A stretch of 6,574 nucleotides of DNA, taken from contig JAUPVA010000036.1 of NCBI GenBank assembly GCA_030917245.1, positions 1 through 6,574 on the forward strand. Direction: 5' to 3'. Below the pieces are notes generated by a model. That model searched no databases. It was not told the origin of the DNA and saw only the letters and a list, made by a program, of their open reading frames with translations. Below, in pieces: positions 1-4,249 of this stretch (its first letter is position 1; every line of letters begins with the position of its first letter). Origin of the DNA: Patescibacteria group bacterium. GTDB taxonomy: Bacteria; Patescibacteriota; Saccharimonadia; Saccharimonadales; Saccharimonadaceae. The position numbers and the translations under genes were made by a program.

Positions 1-461
1 ACCATCTGCGCACCCTTTCCAGGGTTAATCTCGATAGCGTAAATTTGAGTACCGACGGGTATTTTAGCAAGCGGCATGCGGTTACTCTGCTCAATAGGAG
101 CATCTGCACCACTTTCGATTGCCTTGCCTTTAGTCATACTCGTGTCTGCAAGAATGTAATGGTAGAGACCGTGCTGGTCTTTTACTCGTGCGATACGAGC
201 AGAACGGTTAGGGTCGTATTCGATTTCTTCAACTGTCAGCTTCAAGCCGTCAGCAAGATTATGGTTCATCAGACGATAGTGTCGCTTGACACCACCACCA
301 CGATGTCGAACTGTGATACGACCTTTATTGTTTCGGCCAGCGTTCTGCTTTTTAGATTTGATCAGGCTCTTCAGTGGTTTTCGAGTAGTGATTTCTGAGT
401 AGTCTTCACTTGTCATACCACGTCGGGCTGGAGTCGTAGGGTTGTAAGCTTTAATTGGCAT
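1..461 (-). CDS. rplB: 50S ribosomal protein L2 (RplB), N-terminal part, cut by window edge
   Basis: Reading the minus strand from ATG 461-459 gives 153 uninterrupted codons that run off the window. L2 binds 23S rRNA near the peptidyl-transferase centre and is needed for subunit association. Family hallmarks are visible: GRNNKGRITVRHRGGG at about residues 42-57, EYDPNRSARIA at about 81-91, and IPVGTQIYAIEINPGKG at about 134-150, which match the N-terminal OB-fold part of L2. Full-length L2 is about 275 residues, so a little over half is present; the C-terminal SH3-like domain lies outside. The start overlaps the rplW stop as TAATG, and a GAGGAG Shine-Dalgarno (470-475) sits 8 bases upstream, inside rplW. 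This makes translational coupling with rplW likely. It is transcribed as the fourth gene of the rplC operon; rpsS/rplV would be expected next but are not in view. No cysteine occurs in the visible part. Confidence 0.97.
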   Translation of the reverse strand, partial: MPIKAYNPTTPARRGMTSEDYSEITTRKPLKSLIKSKKQNAGRNNKGRITVRHRGGGVKRHYRLMNHNLADGLKLTVEEIEYDPNRSARIARVKDQHGLYHYILADTSMTKGKAIESGADAPIEQSNRMPLAKIPVGTQIYAIEINPGKGAQM

Positions 462-772
462 TACTTCTTCTCCTCGGTTTCTGGCTGCTCAAAGATTTGA
501 ATCGAGCTACCTTCAGCGAGCGTCACGTAGGCCTTCTTAGTGTCTTTACGATTTGTCGTACCAGGGTAGCGGTTTTTACCGCGGCTAAAGCGCACGGCCT
601 TTCCGGCCTGGACAACCGTAGCAACATTTTTGATAGTTACGCCATATTGCTCTGCAACCGCATCAGCAATTTGCTGCTTGTTTGCGGTGAGTGGGACATT
701 GAATACGTAGATATTACGTGCACTTTGTCCGTATGCTTTTTCGGTAGCACGAGGGGTAATAACGATATTCAT
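461..772 (-). CDS. rplW: 50S ribosomal protein L23 (RplW)
   Basis: A 103-residue protein, close to the usual ~100 for bacterial L23. L23 binds 23S rRNA domain III at the tunnel exit, where trigger factor and SRP dock. Diagnostic stretches are ITPRATEKAYG (about 5-15), YVFNVPLTANKQQIADAVAEQYGV (about 22-45), VKxV-type strand IKNVATVV (about 47-54), and the basic loop GKNRYPGTTNRKDTKKAYVTL (about 65-85). I start it at ATG 772-770, not at an in-frame upstream start at 796. The 772 start overlaps the rplD stop as TAATG, has a strong GGAGGAG Shine-Dalgarno at 780-786 with 7-base spacing, and begins MNIVITPRATEKA as the family does. The longer version would overlap rplD by 25 bases and add eight unconserved residues. 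The C-terminus is acidic then basic (QPETEEKK) and probably disordered. Confidence 0.97.
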   Translation of the reverse strand: MNIVITPRATEKAYGQSARNIYVFNVPLTANKQQIADAVAEQYGVTIKNVATVVQAGKAVRFSRGKNRYPGTTNRKDTKKAYVTLAEGSSIQIFEQPETEEKK

Positions 773-1383
773 TATTGGGCTCCTCCATTCAACCACGCGT
801 CAATTGTTTTCACACTTATTGGTGAAATGACGATGTGATCAGCGTTCAAGATATCGTAGACGTTTAAGTAGGTACTACGGACAACCTTGACACTTTGTAG
901 ATTGTTAGTTGCACGGAGAAGTTCTGGTGACTTTTCATCAACAACAACTAGGGTTCGACGAGCAAATTTATTGTCAGCCAGGAATGTAACGACTTCTGCA
1001 GTCTTGCCCGTTGTCTTGACGTCAAGTACAGAGATCTTTCCGGCTTTATTTGCTAGGCTCAGCGCTTGCTTTACGGCAACTCGCTTTGAAGTTGTTGATA
1101 GTTTTTTGGTGTAGTTTTCGTTACCAGATGGTCCGAACACAATACCACCGCCCCGCCAAATTGGGTTACGGCTTGAACCGAAACGAGCCCGGCCTGTGCC
1201 TTTTTGCTTCCATGGCTTCTTACCACCACCGCGCACTTCACCACGCTTAAGGGTAGTAGCGCCTGCTTGGCGAGAGTTTGAGAGGTACGCATCATAGGCG
1301 ACCTTCAGAAGTTCGTGGTTTTCTACCTCGACGCCAAATGTCGTCTTCGGTAGTGCCACTGCTTTTGGAGTAGAGTCAGCCAT
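772..1383 (-). CDS. rplD: 50S ribosomal protein L4 (RplD)
   Basis: A 203-residue protein, the usual length for L4/L1e. L4 folds around 23S rRNA and sends a long basic loop into the peptide exit tunnel. That loop is obvious at about residues 45-85: LKRGEVRGGGKKPWKQKGTGRARFG, then SSRNPIWRGGGIVFGP. The C-terminal Rossmann-like globular half follows, with TLVVVDEKSPELLRATNNLQSV and the closing strand HIVISPISVKTID. The start ATG 1383-1381 overlaps the rplC TAA stop (TAATG), with GGAGG at 1393-1397 spaced 9 bases. In E. coli L4 also represses its own operon through the S10 leader; whether this L4 does so on the split leaders here is unknown. No cysteine. Identification is firm from the loop motif and gene order. 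Confidence 0.98.
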   Translation of the reverse strand: MADSTPKAVALPKTTFGVEVENHELLKVAYDAYLSNSRQAGATTLKRGEVRGGGKKPWKQKGTGRARFGSSRNPIWRGGGIVFGPSGNENYTKKLSTTSKRVAVKQALSLANKAGKISVLDVKTTGKTAEVVTFLADNKFARRTLVVVDEKSPELLRATNNLQSVKVVRSTYLNVYDILNADHIVISPISVKTIDAWLNGGAQ

Positions 1384-2000
1384 TACGCATTGCCTCCGTT
1401 TACGATAATCAGACTCTTGCGAGGGCCAGGAACGGCACCCTTGAGTCCGATAAGGTTGTTTTCAGCATCTAGGTAGGCAACTTCAAGGTTCTTCACGGTT
1501 ACGCGTTCGCCACCCATACGGCCGGCCATGCGCTTACCTTTGAAGACTTTTTGTGGGTACATAGACCCGATCGAACCTGGCTTACGGACGTTTCCGTTAC
1601 CACCGTGGGTCGATTTGCTTGTGTTGAAGTTGTGGCGTTTTACCGTACCGGCAAACCCCTTACCTTTACTGGTGCCCGTCGCGCTGACGTGGTCACCTAG
1701 TGCGAATGCACTTACGTCGATTTGGCTACCGATCGTCAGATCGTCAGTCAATTCCTCGACGCGGAATTCCCGAATATACTTCGGCGATGTTTTGCTGGAC
1801 TTAACGTGTCCTGCTACGGCCTTGCTCAGGTTCTTACCCGATCCGAATGCGACCTGTACTGCGTTGTAGCCATCTTTTTCAAGAGACTTCACCTGAGTCA
1901 CAGTGACAGGGCCGGCCTGAATCAATGTTACGGGCGTAGCCGTACCATCCTCAGACAGAATCTGGGTCATACCAATCTTGGTGCCGAGAAGTGCTTTCAT
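1383..2000 (-). CDS. rplC: 50S ribosomal protein L3 (RplC)
   Basis: A 205-residue protein, first gene of this ribosomal transcript. L3 is an early-assembly protein whose extension reaches the peptidyl-transferase centre. Motifs: MKALLGTKIGMTQI (1-14), GTSKGKGFAGTVKRHNF (about 109-125), STHGGNGNVRKPGSIG (about 130-145), then KVFKGKRMAGRMGGERVTVKNL (about 151-172) and GAVPGPRKSLI. The frame stays open upstream to an ATG at 2063, but I start at ATG 2000-1998: the family begins exactly at MKALLG, the extra 21 residues are unlike L3, and a GGGAG Shine-Dalgarno lies at 2010-2014. The glutamine that PrmB methylates in E. coli L3 (Gln150) aligns with Ser128 here, so that modification is not expected; this replacement is common outside proteobacteria. 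Its promoter and a ~100-base leader lie at 2001-2136. It is not joined to rpsJ. Confidence 0.97.
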   Translation of the reverse strand: MKALLGTKIGMTQILSEDGTATPVTLIQAGPVTVTQVKSLEKDGYNAVQVAFGSGKNLSKAVAGHVKSSKTSPKYIREFRVEELTDDLTIGSQIDVSAFALGDHVSATGTSKGKGFAGTVKRHNFNTSKSTHGGNGNVRKPGSIGSMYPQKVFKGKRMAGRMGGERVTVKNLEVAYLDAENNLIGLKGAVPGPRKSLIIVNGGNA

Positions 2001-2100
2001 GCCTTCTTTCTCCCATTTAAAATCCCCGGTGGCGAGTGGTTTCGGATACCCCGACCTTCTCATTCACGCGGAAACAAGTTGTTATTACGTAATAAGTTAC
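2001..2100 (-). promoter_or_regulatory. 5' leader of rplC with palindrome and hairpin
   Basis: The leader between the predicted start site and the rplC ATG is long for this compact genome. It begins with a 14-bp perfect palindrome TTATTACGTAATAA (2082-2095). Further on, at 2038-2056, the RNA can form a hairpin in which GGUCGG pairs with CCG..ACC, a two-base AA bulge intervenes, and GGUAU is in the loop. The flanking sequence (AGTGGTTT and TCACGC on the + strand) recurs in the rpsJ leader. An autoregulatory ribosomal-protein binding site is a reasonable guess but not shown. Confidence 0.5.
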
Positions 2101-2106
2101 CATTGA

Positions 2107-2136
2107 ATTTTAGCATCACTGACTACTGTTTGTCAA
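2107..2136 (-). promoter_or_regulatory. Promoter of the rplC-rplD-rplW-rplB operon
   Basis: On the minus strand a perfect -35 TTGACA (2136-2131) is followed, after an 18-base spacer, by -10 TAAAAT (2112-2107). A TGC triplet in front makes it an extended -10. The predicted transcript starts near 2100 and has a leader of about 100 bases before rplC. This fits a strong housekeeping-sigma promoter and shows that the L3-L4-L23-L2 genes do not depend on readthrough from rpsJ. The start site is inferred from spacing only. Confidence 0.8.
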
Positions 2137-2170
2137 GGGGTAGCCCAGGCGTAGGTAACTCAGTCATTTA

Positions 2171-2199
2171 TTGACCAAAACACTGAAGTAGTGTATAGC
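2171..2199 (+). promoter_or_regulatory. Promoter of the 92-residue orphan gene
   Basis: TTGACC (2171-2176), a 17-base spacer, then TATAGC (2194-2199) gives a near-consensus housekeeping promoter. The predicted start near 2206 lies a few bases before the hairpin at 2209-2227. It diverges from the rplC promoter, with the two -35 boxes about 35 bases apart. Confidence 0.7.
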
Positions 2200-2208
2200 T
2201 GTTAACTA

Positions 2209-2227
2209 GAAACGGACCGGCCGTTTC
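2209..2227 (+). promoter_or_regulatory. Inverted repeat at the 5' end of the 92-residue gene's mRNA
   Basis: GAAACGG, five-base loop ACCGG, then CCGTTTC form a perfect 7-bp inverted repeat. It begins within a few bases of the predicted transcription start and ends 9 bases before the Shine-Dalgarno. It may act as a 5' mRNA-stabilising hairpin, or as a DNA operator overlapping the start site; the sequence alone does not separate these. Confidence 0.55.
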
Positions 2228-2245
2228 ACGTTCTATGGAGCAAGC

Positions 2246-2524
2246 ATGTTGAACAGCTTTTTCAACGAAATAACTGCCCTCGATTTCACCATTCACTGCG
2301 ACGTGAACCTCCTGCACGACCGAAGGTTCAAGGCCAACCTCGAGTCACTGGTGATCTGGATCAAGGAGATGACTGAGGACGGCAAGCCTGTCTTCGATAG
2401 TGTCATCAACTCGGCAGGTTCCATCGACCTTCGTCTTCGTGAAGAGACGCCCCTCAGGGTGATCAAGATGATGACGAACCGGATCGAGCAGAAGATGCGT
2501 CAGATGCAGCTCGAAGTGGCATGA
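2246..2524 (+). CDS. Hypothetical 92-residue protein, cassette-like orphan gene
   Basis: I do not recognise this protein. It is short, soluble-looking and amphipathic, with no signal peptide or membrane segment. The N-terminal third is mixed (MLNSFFNEITALDFTIHCDV). The middle, about 30-47, and the C-terminus, about 70-90 (RVIKMMTNRIEQKMRQMQLEV), look helical; the latter could form a short coiled coil. The start ATG 2246 has GGAG 5 bases upstream (2237-2240). Several things set it apart from its neighbours: about 70 of 92 codons end in G or C, all five lysines are AAG, it alone in the window stops at TGA, and it holds the only cysteine outside the metallopeptidase. It carries its own promoter, 5' hairpin and a large terminator, and is inserted between rpsJ and rplC on the opposite strand. 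These points suggest either horizontal origin or selection for high expression. Coding status is well supported by promoter, Shine-Dalgarno, codon bias and terminator together; function is unknown. Confidence 0.75.
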   Translation: MLNSFFNEITALDFTIHCDVNLLHDRRFKANLESLVIWIKEMTEDGKPVFDSVINSAGSIDLRLREETPLRVIKMMTNRIEQKMRQMQLEVA

Positions 2525-2546
2525 GCTGACGGTTTCTGCGCAATTC

Positions 2547-2613
2547 CCCGCTTCCCGGACAATACCTCCTGCACCAACGCAGTAGAGGCATTGTCCGGGA
2601 AGCGGGCTTTTTT
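2547..2613 (+). terminator. Large intrinsic terminator of the 92-residue gene
   Basis: A perfect 17-bp stem, CCCGCTTCCCGGACAAT (2547-2563) with its complement at 2590-2606, is followed by C and six T (2608-2613). Inside the 26-base apical region a second stem (CCTC-CTGC with GCAG-TA-GAGG) extends the hairpin. It is directional for the + strand: there is no T tract on the other side. The T tract overlaps the stop codon of the converging minus-strand gene. Confidence 0.92.
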
Positions 2614-2926
2614 ATATCACGATGCCAGCTGGTACGAAGTAGGTTATGACGCCGACAATAAGCAGTACAGCGTACCAAATTTTACGGTCTAGCTGGTGTG
2701 GCTCAAACGCTCGAGCTATGAGAAACCCCGCAATAATTCCAAGGGGGATTGCCGTAAACATAAAACCGCTAAGGGTAAATGGATCAGAAAATTTTAGCCA
2801 TAAGGTGCCTAGTAGTACCACGACTACCAGTTTTAAAAAATATGTGCTATCGCTTTCAAATACTCTTTCACGTATATGTCGAGCTGTCGTATGAGTCGTT
2901 TTTTTCTGGGTATTTTTCTTCGCCAT
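2612..2926 (-). CDS. Small three-helix integral membrane protein, unknown function
   Basis: The 104-residue product is not a family I can name. It begins with a basic, Thr-rich cytoplasmic-type tail (MAKKNTQKKTTHTTARHIRERVF, 1-23). Three hydrophobic segments follow: about 29-46 (YFLKLVVVVLLGTLWLKF), 54-73 (GFMFTAIPLGIIAGFLIARA) and 83-103 (IWYAVLLIVGVITYFVPAGIV). The positive-inside rule puts the N-terminus in the cytoplasm. I chose ATG 2926-2924 over an in-frame GTG at 2965 because a promoter (TTGTGC, 17 bases, TACAAT) covers 2939-2967, so the longer form would start upstream of the predicted transcript. No Shine-Dalgarno is visible, so the mRNA is probably near-leaderless (about 6-base leader). 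It is convergent with the 92-residue gene and divergent from the next membrane protein. No cysteine. Confidence 0.75.
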   Translation of the reverse strand: MAKKNTQKKTTHTTARHIRERVFESDSTYFLKLVVVVLLGTLWLKFSDPFTLSGFMFTAIPLGIIAGFLIARAFEPHQLDRKIWYAVLLIVGVITYFVPAGIVI

Positions 2927-2938
2927 AAGGTATGAGCT

Positions 2939-2967
2939 ATTGTAAATAATGTTTGAAATAAGCACAA
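2939..2967 (-). promoter_or_regulatory. Promoter of the three-helix membrane protein gene
   Basis: On the minus strand, TTGTGC (2967-2962), a 17-base spacer, and TACAAT (2944-2939). The predicted start near 2932 leaves only about 6 bases before the ATG at 2926. It overlaps the divergent promoter for 2986. Confidence 0.6.
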
Positions 2968-2979
2968 GCAGTGTATACT
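2953..2979 (+). promoter_or_regulatory. Promoter of the Lys-rich membrane protein gene
   Basis: A good -10 TATACT (2974-2979) lies 6 bases before the ATG at 2986. The -35 is weaker: TTGAAA (2953-2958) at 15 bases, or TTTGAA (2952-2957) at 16. Transcription would begin at or next to the start codon, so a leaderless mRNA is likely. Confidence 0.55.
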
Positions 2980-2985
2980 GATGTC

Positions 2986-3288
2986 ATGGCTTCACCAAAG
3001 AATAAGACGACAACGACAAAAGCTCCTACTAAAAGAAAAGCTGCGCCTCGTAAAGCCGCGGTAAAGAAAACAACTAGGAAGTCAGTTCCGCTGACTTCAC
3101 AAATCGGGCTGCGCAAAGAAGAAACAGATTTTATGACATTCCGGATTACCCGGCAAACATTGTACTGGATTGTACTCGGTGCGGTCGTAATCTTGTTTAC
3201 GATGTGGCTTATGAAATTACAGGCAGACGTACAAAGCTTGTACGATCAAATTGACGCTAATACCGTTGAGCTTTCAACCGGAAAATAA
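2986..3288 (+). CDS. Membrane protein with Lys/Ala/Thr/Pro-rich histone-like tail, unknown function
   Basis: The 100-residue protein has three clear parts. Residues 1-34 are extremely basic and low-complexity (KAPTKRKAAPRKAAVKKTTRK), resembling the tails of histone H1 or bacterial H1-like proteins. A short linker follows (about 35-56). One transmembrane helix spans about 58-76 (TLYWIVLGAVVILFTMWLM). Then a short heptad-like stretch KLQADVQSLYDQIDAN (77-92) could form a coiled coil outside. The basic tail should be cytoplasmic, so it could touch nucleic acid, ribosomes or acidic lipid at the membrane; this is inference only. I use ATG 2986, not the in-frame GTG at 2971, because the -10 box TATACT (2974-2979) lies between them. 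There is no Shine-Dalgarno. It ends with tandem stops TAA TAG (3286-3291) and runs into the hairpin at 3301-3336. No cysteine, and no named family recognised. Confidence 0.75.
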   Translation: MASPKNKTTTTKAPTKRKAAPRKAAVKKTTRKSVPLTSQIGLRKEETDFMTFRITRQTLYWIVLGAVVILFTMWLMKLQADVQSLYDQIDANTVELSTGK

Positions 3289-3300
3289 TAGCTTACCTCT

Positions 3301-3336
3301 AGTAAAATGACTCCGCAACTGCGGAGTCATTTTACT
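3301..3336. terminator. Bidirectional hairpin between the Lys-rich membrane protein gene and rpsJ
   Basis: AGTAAAATGACTCCGC (3301-3316), loop AACT, and its perfect 16-bp complement (3321-3336). The GC core CTCCGC/GCGGAG is flanked by AAAA on the left and TTTT on the right within the stem, so it can serve both converging transcripts: the + gene ending at 3288 and rpsJ ending at 3354. It separates rpsJ from rplC transcriptionally. Confidence 0.8.
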
Positions 3337-3353
3337 ATGTTATAACGCACTAT

Positions 3354-3671
3354 CTACATTCGAATTTCTGCATCAACCCCCGCAGGAAGGCTGAGGTTCT
3401 GCAAGCTATCAATTGTTTTTGGAGTTGCATTCGTAATGTCTATCAATCGTTTGTGAACGCGCATTTCAAAGCTTTCACCACCGGTCTTGTAGACGTGCGG
3501 ACTCTTAATGACCGTAAACGTACTTTTGCGCGTTGGAAGTGGCACAGGACCTGCTATAGACGCTCCGGTTCGCACAGCGGTATCGATAATTTGTTTTGCC
3601 GATTGGTCAATAACCTTGTGGTCATATGCCTTCAGGCGGATTCGGATCTTTAGGCCGTCTTCTTTAGCCAT
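3354..3671 (-). CDS. rpsJ: 30S ribosomal protein S10 (RpsJ), transcribed alone
   Basis: A 105-residue protein; S10 is usually 102-105. S10 sits in the 30S head, and in E. coli it also pairs with NusB in transcription antitermination. Hallmarks: [18 protein letters not shown] (8-25), [35 protein letters not shown] (about 28-62) and [12 protein letters not shown] (68-79). The ATG at 3671-3669 has AAAGGAG at 3680-3686, spaced 8 bases. In most bacteria rpsJ heads the S10 operon directly before rplC. Here it has its own promoter (3773-3800) and a hairpin terminator (3301-3336), and 1.35 kb with three small genes separates it from rplC. No cysteine. Identification is firm. Confidence 0.98.
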   Translation of the reverse strand: MAKEDGLKIRIRLKAYDHKVIDQSAKQIIDTAVRTGASIAGPVPLPTRKSTFTVIKSPHVYKTGGESFEMRVHKRLIDITNATPKTIDSLQNLSLPAGVDAEIRM

Positions 3672-3766
3672 GTAAAATACTCCTTTAGTGGTTTATATAC
3701 CGTAACCTCACGCTCGAATCGGTATGTAGTCGTCGTCTGGCGGAGTTGTCGGTACGATTGCTAACA
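3672..3766 (-). promoter_or_regulatory. 5' leader of rpsJ with two competing stems
   Basis: About 95 untranslated bases precede rpsJ. The 3' part contains GGUU (3707-3704) pairing with AACC (3694-3691), with GGUAU in the loop. The same GGUAU can instead pair upstream: AUACCG (3725-3720) with CGGUAU (3702-3697). The two folds exclude each other. The hairpin part and its flanks (AGTGGTTT at 3687-3694 and TCACGC at 3708-3713 on the + strand) match the rplC leader. An autoregulatory role is inferred from this, not shown. Confidence 0.45.
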
Positions 3767-3772
3767 TCTGTT

Positions 3773-3800
3773 ATTGTAGCATTTTAAGACAATTTTGCAA
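3773..3800 (-). promoter_or_regulatory. Promoter of rpsJ
   Basis: On the minus strand, TTGCAA (3800-3795), a 16-base spacer, and TACAAT (3778-3773). A TGC just before the -10 gives an extended -10 form, as for rplC. The predicted start is near 3766. Confidence 0.65.
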
Positions 3801-3831
3801 CACACTCTCGCAGATGCGTGCAAGATAATGC

Positions 3832-3860
3832 TTGTGTTAAATATAAGTATGTGATATAAT
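3832..3860 (+). promoter_or_regulatory. Promoter with the -10 box 4 bases from the start codon at 3865
   Basis: TTGTGT (3832-3837), exactly 17 bases, then a perfect TATAAT (3855-3860) preceded by TGA, forming a consensus extended -10. The ATG begins at 3865, only 4 bases later, so transcription must start at or within a base or two of the start codon. It diverges from the rpsJ promoter. Confidence 0.75.
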
Positions 3861-3864
3861 ATAT

Positions 3865-4203
3865 ATGAACAAACTGCGACGAGAAATAGATTCGCGGCGC
3901 CGTAGAGAATATCGTACGACACTACATCAACGCCAGTACATCAACCAACTCCTTCGACAGGGATACGATGATGTTGATCACGAACAGCGTAATCAGGACT
4001 TTTCGTTATCTTTTTATACACAAGATTTATCCCAGAATCTCACAGAGCCAAACAAAAACTACTTGGCGAGCGGCTATGCCGATGAAGAACTTAATCGTCT
4101 ATTTGGGAGAATTGCGTCCCGCACTATCGTTGACATCGCTTCCTCTGAGGAAGGGTACATTATCTCGCTCTATCGTAAGAGCAACGATCAGACTGACAAA
4201 TAG
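3865..4203 (+). CDS. Hypothetical 112-residue Arg-rich protein, likely from leaderless mRNA
   Basis: I cannot name a family. The N-terminus is strongly basic (RREIDSRRRREYR, 5-17) and runs into a Gln/Arg-rich helical stretch (about 18-35). The middle is acidic and polar (GYDDVDHEQRNQDFSLSF). The C-terminal half, about 70-104, looks like a small alpha/beta unit: YADEELNRLFGRIAS, then TIVDIASSEEGYIISLYRK. It has no membrane segment or signal peptide, so it is probably cytoplasmic, and the Arg-rich start could bind nucleic acid. The start is well placed because the only methionine is the first residue and a consensus promoter ends 4 bases upstream; no Shine-Dalgarno exists. It lies between tuf and rpsJ on the opposite strand and ends 22 bases before the shared terminator hairpin. 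No cysteine. Coding status is likely; function unknown. Confidence 0.7.
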   Translation: MNKLRREIDSRRRREYRTTLHQRQYINQLLRQGYDDVDHEQRNQDFSLSFYTQDLSQNLTEPNKNYLASGYADEELNRLFGRIASRTIVDIASSEEGYIISLYRKSNDQTDK

Positions 4204-4225
4204 TCGTCAGCTAAAAAACAAAAAA

Positions 4226-4249
4226 AACCGCTCTAACGTGAGAGCGGTT
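4226..4249. terminator. Bidirectional terminator for tuf and the 112-residue gene
   Basis: AACCGCTCT (4226-4234), loop AACGTG, AGAGCGGTT (4241-4249): a 9-bp perfect stem. The A-rich flank on the left (A runs at 4213-4227, broken by one C) becomes a strong T tract for the tuf transcript. On the + strand the tail TTCTTTT serves the gene ending at 4203, more weakly. Confidence 0.92.

Noticed and set aside
773..796. Earlier start for L23 at 796
   Set aside because: It would overlap rplD by 25 bases and override a strong Shine-Dalgarno and TAATG junction that fit the start at 772.
45..838. Open frames on the + strand opposite rplB, rplW and rplD
   Set aside because: They are antisense shadows of ribosomal protein genes, with no promoter, Shine-Dalgarno or recognisable protein features.
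1521..1528. GGCCGGCC palindrome in rplC and GGCGCGCC near 6505
   Set aside because: Eight-base palindromes inside coding or unassigned sequence with no repeat partner; most likely incidental.
1383..2000. Loss of the PrmB-methylated glutamine in L3 (Ser128) as a novelty
   Set aside because: The glutamine is not conserved in many bacteria outside proteobacteria, so its absence is ordinary.
2001..2063. N-terminal extension of L3 to an ATG at 2063
   Set aside because: The extra 21 residues are unlike L3, the family begins at MKALLG, and a Shine-Dalgarno sits before the 2000 start.
2522..2524. UGA recoded as glycine or tryptophan (Gracilibacteria/SR1 or mycoplasma code)
   Set aside because: UGA ends the 92-residue gene just before a terminator, and Trp residues in conserved proteins use TGG. 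The recognised proteins need no recoded UGA.
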